Shown: positions 35,049 to 41,528 of the stretch, piece after piece | How positions within the stretch are numbered: position 1 is the stretch's first letter | Layout: each line of letters begins with the position of its first letter | DNA from: Gammaproteobacteria bacterium | Lineage (GTDB): Bacteria; Pseudomonadota; Gammaproteobacteria; Steroidobacterales; Steroidobacteraceae | DNA: 41,528 nt | Direction: 5' to 3' | Assembly (NCBI GenBank): GCA_028293805.1 | Contig: JAQGOC010000325.1 | Coordinates: forward strand, 1 to 41,528 | Notes under the pieces: model-generated | The model's database searches: none | The model's input: only the letters and a program-made list of their open reading frames with translations | What the model was told of the DNA's origin: nothing | Position numbers and translations under genes: made by a program

Positions 35049-35909
35049 CTAGGCCTGCAGGATTCTGGCGTGGTGGACCAGGTGATCCTGCACGAAGCTC
35101 GAGATGAAATAATAGCTGTGGTCGTAGCCTTCCTGGAGCCGCAGATGCAGGGGGTAGCCCACCTTCTTGCAGGCGGCCTCGAAGAGCTGCGGATGCAGCT
35201 GTGTCTGCAGAAACTGATCTACGAGTCCCTGATCGATCAGAATGGGCGGCCTGCGGGCGGCGTCCTTCACGCCGGCCACCAGCTCGGTCGCATCGTAATT
35301 GCTCCACTGTCCGCGATCCGGGCCGAGGTAACCGGAAAACGCCTTCTGTCCCCAGGGGGACTGCTTGGGTGCCGCGATCGGGGCGAAAGCCGAGATCGAG
35401 CGATAGCGTTCAGGGTTGCGTAACCCGATAACCAGTGCGCCGTGCCCGCCCATGGAGTGCCCGAAGATGCCAGTGCGCGCGGCGTCCGCGGGGAACTGCG
35501 CTTCGATCAGCGCGCGCAGCTCCTGTGTGACATAGGTATACATGCGGTAATGGCGCGACCAGGGCTCGACCGTGGCGTCCACATAGAATCCCGCGCCTAC
35601 GCCGAAGTCCCACGAATCGCTGTCCCCCGGCAACTTCACGCCGCGCGGGCTCGTGTCTGGCGCGACCAGCATGATCCCGAGCTCGGCGGCCACTCGCTGC
35701 GCGCCCGCTTTGATCATGAACGTCTCTTCAGTGCACGTCAGACCGGCGAGGTAATACAGCACCGGTACGCGCCCGGACTGCGCCTGTGGCGGCGTAAACA
35801 CCGAGAACTTCATGGGGCAGGCAGTACTCGCCGCCGCGTGCTTGTAAAAGCCCACTGTTCCACCGAAGCAACGGTGCTGACTCACGACTTCGAACGGTAT
35901 GACTGCCAT
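35049..35909 (-). CDS. fghA: S-formylglutathione hydrolase
   Basis: A 286-residue serine esterase of the FghA/FrmB family that releases formate from S-formylglutathione. The nucleophile is S152 in GIFGHSMGGHGAL. LYYLAGLTCTEETFMIKAGAQRVA and APDTSPRGVKLPGDSDSWDFG are nearly invariant family stretches, and HDHSYYFISSF-type sequence (YDHSYYF) holds the catalytic His. It is the last step of glutathione-dependent formaldehyde oxidation; the dehydrogenase gene of that route (frmA/adhI) is not in the window. It lies between the MetE-like gene and the Rieske demethylase-like gene on one strand, which suggests it serves formaldehyde from that oxygenase. Confidence 0.95.
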   Translation of the reverse strand: MAVIPFEVVSQHRCFGGTVGFYKHAAASTACPMKFSVFTPPQAQSGRVPVLYYLAGLTCTEETFMIKAGAQRVAAELGIMLVAPDTSPRGVKLPGDSDSWDFGVGAGFYVDATVEPWSRHYRMYTYVTQELRALIEAQFPADAARTGIFGHSMGGHGALVIGLRNPERYRSISAFAPIAAPKQSPWGQKAFSGYLGPDRGQWSNYDATELVAGVKDAARRPPILIDQGLVDQFLQTQLHPQLFEAACKKVGYPLHLRLQEGYDHSYYFISSFVQDHLVHHARILQA

Positions 35910-36045
35910 GACACTTCACCGATCCTGTTTGAAAGCGACGGCAGCGCGACTCTTCTGTCGCGCCACGGATGTCTGACTGTTGAATGCCTGCGCAAACGTC
36001 CCGCGTAGCGTTCGACTGCACCGGCACGCTTCACGGCGGGTGCGC

Positions 36046-37128
36046 TCAACCCCCCGGCATTGCATCGGGGACCTCGGCTGGCTTGGGCCCTGCATGGCCC
36101 AAGGGGGCGCCCCGGTGCTCCGATTCTATCATCGTCTCCAGCAAACGCCGGCCCTGCATGGCGCCCGCATCGGCCTTGACCGCCACCTTGTAGGCCGGAT
36201 CGAAGTCTCCATCGCCCAGCACGGTTTGCTGCGCTTCGAGCATCTCGCGGTCCTCGTCGAACGTGCGACGCACGTTCTCGCGCAAGAACTCGGTGACCTC
36301 GGGCTCGTCCAACCGGAAATTGCGGGCGAACGCCCAGAAGTAGTGCGACGTCGAATCCGTTTCCGGGGTCACGAGATTGATGACCCGGCCCTCGACCCTG
36401 TTGGAACCTTCGATGGCCTCGAGTGGCTGTACCCCTACGTCGATGACGCAATATCCCGGCGGCTGATAGGTGGTGCGCTGCCAGCGCTGCACATTGGCAT
36501 TGGCCGGAACGCGGGCCAGGTATTGATAGAACGGCGGCGGGTTGCAGCTCGCGATTTCTTTCGTGACGCAGACCAGCTTATCCGTGTGTCTGACCTCGAC
36601 CGGCGTCTCCGCAACGGACTCGTGGCCGATCGTATGCACGTGGACGTAGGTTTCGTGGGACAGGTCGAGCAGGTTGTCGTTCAGCAGCTTGTAGCTGGCG
36701 CTGATCGGGTGGTAGCCCTCGCTCGCAATCCAACCCGGCCCATCCATCCAGTGAACTTCCGGGATGAGATCCGGGTCGGCGCGCTCCTCGGCGCCCATCC
36801 AGATCCACGCGAACGTATACCGCTCGACGACCGGAAACGTGCGCACTCTGGCCTTCGGCGGGATGAGCGTTTGGCCCGGGATGAAGATGCATTTACCCGT
36901 CGCGTCATAACGCAATCCGTGGTAACCGCAGCGCAAGCTGTCGCCCAGCAGTTTGCCTTTGGACAGGGGCGCCGAGCGATGCGGACAGCGGTCCTGCATG
37001 GCTACGACCTTGCCCCTGGAGGACCGCCAGAGCACCACGGGCTCCTTCAGCAGCCGTCGGCACAGCATCCGGCCCGCCACGATCTCCCTGCTGAACGCGG
37101 CCACTTGCCAACAATTGTTCAAGTACAT
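36046..37128 (-). CDS. Rieske oxygenase, vanillate O-demethylase (VanA)-like
   Basis: A 360-residue single-component-length Rieske oxygenase. The 2Fe-2S ligands are C48, H50, C67 and H70 (CPHRSAPLSKGK, LRCGYHGLRYD). The iron site H158-x4-H163 lies in NLLDLSHETYVHVHTIG, the VanA-type arrangement. It starts MYLNNCWQVAAFSREI with GGGGAA just upstream. VanA-type enzymes oxidise an O- or N-methyl group and release formaldehyde; the nearby fghA gene fits that chemistry. The reductase partner (VanB type) is not in the window. If it acts on vanillate, it would duplicate the THF-dependent LigM route; other methoxy or N-methyl substrates are equally possible. Confidence 0.87.
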   Translation of the reverse strand: MYLNNCWQVAAFSREIVAGRMLCRRLLKEPVVLWRSSRGKVVAMQDRCPHRSAPLSKGKLLGDSLRCGYHGLRYDATGKCIFIPGQTLIPPKARVRTFPVVERYTFAWIWMGAEERADPDLIPEVHWMDGPGWIASEGYHPISASYKLLNDNLLDLSHETYVHVHTIGHESVAETPVEVRHTDKLVCVTKEIASCNPPPFYQYLARVPANANVQRWQRTTYQPPGYCVIDVGVQPLEAIEGSNRVEGRVINLVTPETDSTSHYFWAFARNFRLDEPEVTEFLRENVRRTFDEDREMLEAQQTVLGDGDFDPAYKVAVKADAGAMQGRRLLETMIESEHRGAPLGHAGPKPAEVPDAMPGG

Positions 37129-37235
37129 TAGCGTTCCCCATCGAGGTGCCCGGGTGGGGGATTGTCTGCCTGCGCCAACCCGGGCCGCAACGTGATTCCT
37201 CGAATAGCCGCTATATCGATTGCAACTGCCTCGTC

Positions 37236-39008
37236 ATGGCCAACCCGTACCACGCACCGCTCTCCTTGATGCGCCTTGCCCTCCAGCAGGCTGCGCAGAG
37301 CGCCGGCGTGAGTGTCCTGAAAGGGTACCAGGAGATCCTGAGCGATCTTGCCGAGCCTATATTGGAAAACGCCGCCCGCTTCGCGAGCGACGTTCTCTCG
37401 CCTCTGAACAAAGTTGGCGATCGCACTCCGTCACGCTGCGAGCCGCAGGGCGTTGTCACCCCGCCTGGCTTTGTGGAGGCCTATCGGCGGTTTCGGGAAG
37501 ACGGTTGGGCGTCTCTCGCCGCACCCGCTGAATATGGCGGACAAGGCCTGCCCACGCTGCTGTCGGCGGCGGTCACCGAGATGTGGGGCGGCGCCAATCT
37601 GTCCTTCGCCATGTGTCCCGAGCTGACAGTGGGCGCGCTCGAAGCCATGCGAGTGCACGCTTCGGCCAAGCTTATCGGCGAATACGCCCCGCACCTCGCC
37701 AGTGGCTACTGGGCGAGCGCCATGTGCCTGACTGAGCCGCAGGCGGGTTCGGATCTCTCGACTCTGAGAACCCGGGCGGAACCCGACGGCGAGGCCTGGC
37801 GGCTGCGCGGTCGGAAGATCTACATTTCCTGGGGCGATCACGATCTGACCGGGAACATCGTGCATTTCGTGCTCGCGCGCACGCCGGACGCACCGCCCGG
37901 CCTCAAAGGAATCTCGCTGTTCCTCGTCCCGAAAAACCTCCGCGCGGCAAACGGCAGGCTCGAGAAGAATGACATCGACGCGGTGTCGCTCGAGCACAAG
38001 ATGGGAATCCGTGCGAGCCCGACGTGTGTGATGGTGTTGGGAGAGCACGGCGGCGCACGAGGCTGGCTGATCGGGCGCCTGAATGACGGACTTGGCTGCA
38101 TGTTCACGATGATTAATCACATGCGCCTCGGAGTTGGATTGCATTCAGTCGGCCTCGCCGAGCGCTCACTCCAATTGGCTCGCCACTATGCGCGCGAGCG
38201 CCTACAAGGTCGCGACACCGCGGGGGCACAGCGGCCCATCATCGAACACACGGACGTGCGCAGAATGCTCCTGCTGATGAAGTCGCTCACACAGGCCGCA
38301 CGCGGCCTGGCCTACACCGCAGCCGCCACGTTGGATGTGGCGCACCTCGCGAACGATGACGATGCCCGGCGAACGGCAGCAGCGCGGCGGGTGGATCTGC
38401 TGACCCCCGTGGTCAAAGCCTGGTGCTCGGACGTTGGTGTGGAAGTCGCCTCTCTCGGCGTACAGGTCCACGGCGGCATGGGTTACATCGACGACGCCGA
38501 AATCTCGCAGGTCTACCGGGACGCCCGCATCGGCCCGATCTTCGAGGGCACGAACTACATTCAGGCGCAAGACCTCCTCGGACGCAAAGTCATTCGCGAC
38601 CAGGGCGCGGCGCTGAATGAGCTGCTCGCCGAGATTGAAGCGGCAGCGCACGAGTTGCCCGCGGATACCGCCCATCCGCTGGCTCAATTGCGGACGGTCC
38701 TCGCGCAGAGCTGCACCCGGTTGCGTGCGGCCACCCATACCCTCATCGAACGATCAGCTCGCGAACCCGATCTCATCGGCGCCACGGCTCATCACTTTCT
38801 GCATTGGCTCGGCATCCTCGCAGGCGGCTGGCAATTGGCGCTCTCGGCCAGACGCGCGGTAGCGCAGATCGATGCAACTGCCGCGCGCGCGGTGGTCGAC
38901 ATAGCAGCCTTTTATGCTACGCACGTTCTCCCGCGCACCTACACACACGAAGCGGCGGTAAGGGACGGTGTTCGGGCGGTAGCGGAGGCCTCCATCGCCG
39001 ATTTGTAG
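37236..39008 (+). CDS. Acyl-CoA dehydrogenase with extra N- and C-terminal domains (DmdC-like size)
   Basis: A 590-residue flavoprotein, longer than classic 380-residue acyl-CoA dehydrogenases. It has the N-terminal extension and C-terminal domain of the group that includes 3-methylmercaptopropionyl-CoA dehydrogenase DmdC. AMCLTEPQAGSDLSTLRTRAE binds FAD and substrate; VQVHGGMGYIDDAEISQVYRD and IFEGTNYIQAQDLLGRK contain the catalytic Glu (E437). I start at the ATG at 37236; 30 further upstream residues lack homology. The acyl-CoA substrate is unknown. It is divergent from the Rieske gene and converges with the MarR gene (9-bp gap). With the enoyl-CoA hydratase it could form two steps of a beta-oxidation-like path. 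Confidence 0.9.
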   Translation: MANPYHAPLSLMRLALQQAAQSAGVSVLKGYQEILSDLAEPILENAARFASDVLSPLNKVGDRTPSRCEPQGVVTPPGFVEAYRRFREDGWASLAAPAEYGGQGLPTLLSAAVTEMWGGANLSFAMCPELTVGALEAMRVHASAKLIGEYAPHLASGYWASAMCLTEPQAGSDLSTLRTRAEPDGEAWRLRGRKIYISWGDHDLTGNIVHFVLARTPDAPPGLKGISLFLVPKNLRAANGRLEKNDIDAVSLEHKMGIRASPTCVMVLGEHGGARGWLIGRLNDGLGCMFTMINHMRLGVGLHSVGLAERSLQLARHYARERLQGRDTAGAQRPIIEHTDVRRMLLLMKSLTQAARGLAYTAAATLDVAHLANDDDARRTAAARRVDLLTPVVKAWCSDVGVEVASLGVQVHGGMGYIDDAEISQVYRDARIGPIFEGTNYIQAQDLLGRKVIRDQGAALNELLAEIEAAAHELPADTAHPLAQLRTVLAQSCTRLRAATHTLIERSAREPDLIGATAHHFLHWLGILAGGWQLALSARRAVAQIDATAARAVVDIAAFYATHVLPRTYTHEAAVRDGVRAVAEASIADL

Positions 39009-39017
39009 GCGCTTGCC

Positions 39018-39542
39018 TTACATCAACTTGTTGAGCAGTGCCAGAAGTTGAGCGCGGCCGCGTGTGCCGAGGCGTGCCAGGAGACGCTCTTCCCACTTGC
39101 TGTGCAGCTGGAGCGCGCGCTGCAGCAGCGCCACGCCTTGCGGCGTGAGATGTAATGCGGAGGAGCGACGATCGGCGATGCCCTCCTTGCGAACCGCCAG
39201 CCCGCGCCGCTGGAGCTCGTTGAGAAGGGGGACGAAGTTGGCTTTCTGCAGGCCGAGCGCGGCGCAAATGTCGTTCTGACGAACGCCCGGGTTCTCATTT
39301 ATGAGCGTCAGGACGGCAAACTGCGTCGGGCGCAGGTCGACTTCCTTCATGGCATCCACAAAGCCGGTCACCGATGACATCTGCGCGCGCCGCAGTGCGT
39401 AACCGACGTAGTCTGCCAGAGGTCCGAAGCGCAGCCCGCGGACGCTCGCCCCGTTATTATCACCGGCGTTCGATGCCTTGATCTTCGAGCTCGCGGTGGG
39501 TGCGCGACGCGTGCGCACGCCGGCCGAGGATTCCGATTTCAT
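39018..39542 (-). CDS. MarR-family regulator
   Basis: A 174-residue winged-helix regulator. About 40 basic, Ser/Ala-rich residues precede the fold. The DNA-binding part is VRQNDICAALGLQKANFVPLLNELQRRGLAVRKEG, and the wing ADRRSSALHLTPQGVALL holds the usual D-R pair. MarR proteins of aromatic catabolism often respond to acyl-CoA intermediates (for example p-coumaroyl- or feruloyl-CoA), and this gene lies between an acyl-CoA dehydrogenase and an enoyl-CoA hydratase gene. It follows the hydratase gene by 48 bp on the same strand, so control of the palindrome at 40439-40453 would include itself. Effector is inferred only. Confidence 0.88.
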   Translation of the reverse strand: MKSESSAGVRTRRAPTASSKIKASNAGDNNGASVRGLRFGPLADYVGYALRRAQMSSVTGFVDAMKEVDLRPTQFAVLTLINENPGVRQNDICAALGLQKANFVPLLNELQRRGLAVRKEGIADRRSSALHLTPQGVALLQRALQLHSKWEERLLARLGTRGRAQLLALLNKLM

Positions 39543-39590
39543 CTCAACCCACCTCCCTGTAGCGGTGCGGCGCGACCCTCATAACTGCGG

Positions 39591-40403
39591 TCACTTGGGT
39601 GCGGATACCTTCGGGGCGCGCTTCGCGAGAAAATCGCGAATGCGGCGCTTGGCCTCTTCGTCGCCCTGCGCGATGGAGGCCATCAGGGATTCCGTCAGAT
39701 ACCCCGTGGCCGGATCAGCCTCTGCGATCCGCGGCAGTGCGTGCATTACAGCAAAGTTCGTCATCGGAGCGTTGGCGGAGACTTTACCGGCGAGCTCCAG
39801 GGCTTTTTGCAGACCAGCGCCTGCCCCGACGAGGTAATGAGAAAGGCCCATCGCCTGGCCGGCTTGCGCGTCGTGCGAGCGGCCCGTCAGCATCATATCC
39901 ATCATGCGCGAGACGCCGATGAGCCGCGTCAATCGCACGGAACCGCCGCCGCCGACGAAGATACCGCGCTGGCCTTCCGGCAAAGCGTAAAACGTCGAGC
40001 TTTCCGCCACCCGCAGGTGAGCGGCGCACGCCAACTCGAGACCGCCGCCGATGACCGCGCCCTTGAGCACGGCGATGACCGGGACGGGGCCGAATTGAAT
40101 GTTCTCGAAGATTCGATGCCACAGGCGCGAATGCGCGATACCTGAGGGAATATCCCGTGAGCTGAGTTCCGACAGATCGAGTCCCGCCGAGAAATGCTCG
40201 CCCTCCCCCACCAGGACCACGGCACGAACCGACTCCGGGAGCCCCTCGAATACCGCGCCCAGGCCCAGTACGGTGACATCGTCCAGGGCATTGCGCTTCT
40301 GCGCCCGCGCAAGCGTAACGGTCAGAACGTCGTCGCCCTGCGATGCAACGCGGACGGATGCCGGCAGAGCCGCCGCGAGCTCAGCTAATTTCGGGTCTTG
40401 CAT
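39591..40403 (-). CDS. Enoyl-CoA hydratase/isomerase (crotonase) family protein
   Basis: A 270-residue crotonase. The oxyanion-hole strands are GEHFSAGLDL and GAVIGGGLELACAAHLR; both catalytic glutamates of true hydratases are in place, E122 (GGGLELA) and E142 (ALPEGQRGIFVGGGGSVRL). Hydration of an enoyl-CoA is therefore plausible; a feruloyl-CoA hydratase-lyase or another crotonase role cannot be excluded. The start at 40403 is clear, and its promoter overlaps a MarR-type palindrome. It forms an operon with the MarR gene. Confidence 0.9.
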   Translation of the reverse strand: MQDPKLAELAAALPASVRVASQGDDVLTVTLARAQKRNALDDVTVLGLGAVFEGLPESVRAVVLVGEGEHFSAGLDLSELSSRDIPSGIAHSRLWHRIFENIQFGPVPVIAVLKGAVIGGGLELACAAHLRVAESSTFYALPEGQRGIFVGGGGSVRLTRLIGVSRMMDMMLTGRSHDAQAGQAMGLSHYLVGAGAGLQKALELAGKVSANAPMTNFAVMHALPRIAEADPATGYLTESLMASIAQGDEEAKRRIRDFLAKRAPKVSAPK

Positions 40404-40438
40404 CGGGGTGGGTACTGCCTTGCCATTGAAAGGAGGTA

Positions 40439-40453
40439 GTTATAGTATATAAC
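40439..40453. promoter_or_regulatory. Palindrome GTTATA-GTA-TATAAC, candidate MarR operator
   Basis: Perfect 6-bp arms around three bases, 36 bp upstream of the hydratase start and inside its promoter. A/T-rich palindromes of this size are typical MarR-family operators, and the hydratase-MarR operon begins here. A divergent AraC gene shares the gap. Confidence 0.55.
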
Positions 40454-40470
40454 CGTGGGAGACATGACAA
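40442..40470 (-). promoter_or_regulatory. Promoter of the hydratase-MarR operon
   Basis: Read leftward, TTGTCA (40465-40470) and TACTAT (40442-40447) are 17 bp apart. The -35 matches 5 of 6 consensus bases and the -10 matches 4 of 6; an alternative -10, TATACT, begins two bases earlier. The -10 sits within the palindrome at 40439-40453, so a bound protein would block RNA polymerase. Confidence 0.55.
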
Positions 40471-40551
40471 AGTCCTCGGCGGCTTGCGGCGGCGGGCGTT
40501 GGATGACGGGTGACAAGTTGACGCGGTACTCGAAAGCACGGGGGCCGGAAC

Positions 40552-41514
40552 ATGACGCAGCTTGAGACCTTTACGACGGCCGGTCTGGAGCCGCGCCGCA
40601 AAATCGAATTCTGGAACGACACGGCCTGCGCCTCGTTCACTCCCATTGTCTCCGATCCGGTCGACCTGCGGAACTTCAACGGCCGCCTGACCCGCACCAG
40701 GTTCGGCGACATGCGGCTCGGCGAGGTCTACTCCGACGCACAGACTGTGCGCCACCTGCGCGCCCATGTGGCGCGCACCCGGACTGCGATGTTCTTCCTG
40801 CAGATGCAACTCGAGGGCGGCAGCATCAACCGCCAGGACGGCCGCGAAGCGGACCTCGGACCGGGTGACTTCACGCTGTGCGACACGACGCGACCGTACG
40901 AGATGCAGTTCGAGAACTCCAACCGGATGTTCGTCGTGGGTATTCCTGACACGTTGCTGCGGCGTCATCTCGCGTCTCCCGAAAGCGTGGTCGCGATTCC
41001 CATGTCCGGGAGCTCGGGGCTTTCCGGACTGCTGTCGCAATTCCTGCGGGATTTCTGGACCCGCTGCCACGACGACTTCGACCCTATCGTCGTCCCGCGT
41101 GTCAGCCGCGCCATTCTGGATCTCATGGCCAGTGCTTACACGCCATTGCCCCAGGCGCAGTCGGATCGCTCCTCGCTCGCGACCTCGCATCGTATCCGGA
41201 TCGTGAACTACATCGAGGCTCACCTCGGCGATCCGGACCTCACTCCGATGCGCGTCGCCGAGGCGTGCAAGATGACCCCGCGCTATCTGCATCACCTTTT
41301 CTCGGAAGAATCCGAGACAGTCGCGCGGTACATCCTGCGACGCCGCCTCGAGGAGTGCTCACGAGCGCTCACGATCCCGGCGCAGCGCGGCCGCACGGTC
41401 ACGGCGATCGCGTTCGATTACGGTTTCAACAGTCCGACGCATTTCGGCCGCGTGTTCCGGGCCCGCTACGGCACGACGCCGCGTGAGTACCGACGCGACC
41501 GCGTCGTGGGCTGA
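40552..41514 (+). CDS. AraC-family regulator
   Basis: A 320-residue activator. The N-terminal part (about 20-190) looks like the AraC-binding-like domain of the FeaR/AlkR kind (FNGRLTRTRFGDMRLGEVYSDAQTVRH, RPYEMQFENSNRMFVVGIP). The C-terminal 105 residues are the double helix-turn-helix: LTPMRVAEACKMTPRYLHHLFSEE and TVTAIAFDYGFNSPTHFGRVFRARYGTTPREYRR. It is divergent from the hydratase-MarR operon. Its targets may lie beyond the right edge of the window. GGGGG-containing sequence lies just before the ATG. Confidence 0.9.
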   Translation: MTQLETFTTAGLEPRRKIEFWNDTACASFTPIVSDPVDLRNFNGRLTRTRFGDMRLGEVYSDAQTVRHLRAHVARTRTAMFFLQMQLEGGSINRQDGREADLGPGDFTLCDTTRPYEMQFENSNRMFVVGIPDTLLRRHLASPESVVAIPMSGSSGLSGLLSQFLRDFWTRCHDDFDPIVVPRVSRAILDLMASAYTPLPQAQSDRSSLATSHRIRIVNYIEAHLGDPDLTPMRVAEACKMTPRYLHHLFSEESETVARYILRRRLEECSRALTIPAQRGRTVTAIAFDYGFNSPTHFGRVFRARYGTTPREYRRDRVVG

Positions 41515-41528
41515 CGATCGCCCGCGAC

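Overview
The window is high-GC proteobacterial DNA, probably from an environmental gammaproteobacterium; I cannot name the genus from sequence alone. Supporting signs are a SAH riboswitch ahead of ahcY (typical of beta- and gammaproteobacteria), an fdsGBA-fdhD-fdsD formate dehydrogenase operon with a divergent LysR gene, and a small SANT/Myb-like basic protein. I see no rRNA, tRNA, CRISPR array, integrase or transposase.

Left part (1-7654), a quaternary-amine-type island. It opens with the 3' end of a Rieske oxygenase alpha subunit. Facing it is an unusual regulator: a BetI-like TetR repressor fused in one frame to a full-length but dead copy of the same oxygenase family. All three catalytic iron ligands and one of four Rieske ligands are replaced. 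Next come two polyamine-type ABC permeases and a convergent set made of a PotD-like lipoprotein, a gamma-butyrobetaine-hydroxylase-like 2OG dioxygenase and an HD-domain protein. The last two look like the TmpA/TmpB pair that turns trimethylammonio-ethylphosphonate into glycine betaine and phosphate. My model is uptake and oxidative breakdown of a trimethylammonium compound, with the oxygenase-derived domain acting as a sensor. The transporter ATPase is not in the window. A MaoC-like gene follows.

Middle part (7865-17349), ordinary housekeeping and accessory genes: old yellow enzyme, phosphoglycolate phosphatase, an exported alpha/beta hydrolase, a methyltransferase, an EamA transporter, an IphP-type phosphatase, a GFA-family zinc protein, an exported NADP-oxidoreductase-like protein, a lipoprotein and the SANT-like protein. 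A gene-poor stretch of about 1.2 kb (16118-17349) holds a heptamer tandem repeat and GC-rich inverted repeats.

Right-centre part (17350-32602), a one-carbon block read leftward. A LigM-like THF-dependent O-demethylase, FolD, an adenosine-kinase-like PfkB protein and a MetF-like reductase form one operon. On one side are MetK and riboswitch-controlled AhcY, giving SAM recycling together with the kinase. On the other is the complete soluble NAD-linked formate dehydrogenase. Methyl groups taken from methoxy-aromatics could pass methyl-THF, methylene-THF, formyl-THF and formate to CO2 plus NADH. The formyl-THF to formate step has no gene here.

Right end (32879-41514): a LysR gene divergent from fds; a MetE-core-like methyltransferase; S-formylglutathione hydrolase; and a vanillate-demethylase-like Rieske oxygenase, whose formaldehyde could also reach formate through the glutathione route. 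Last come an acyl-CoA dehydrogenase, a MarR regulator, an enoyl-CoA hydratase whose promoter overlaps a palindrome, and an AraC regulator.
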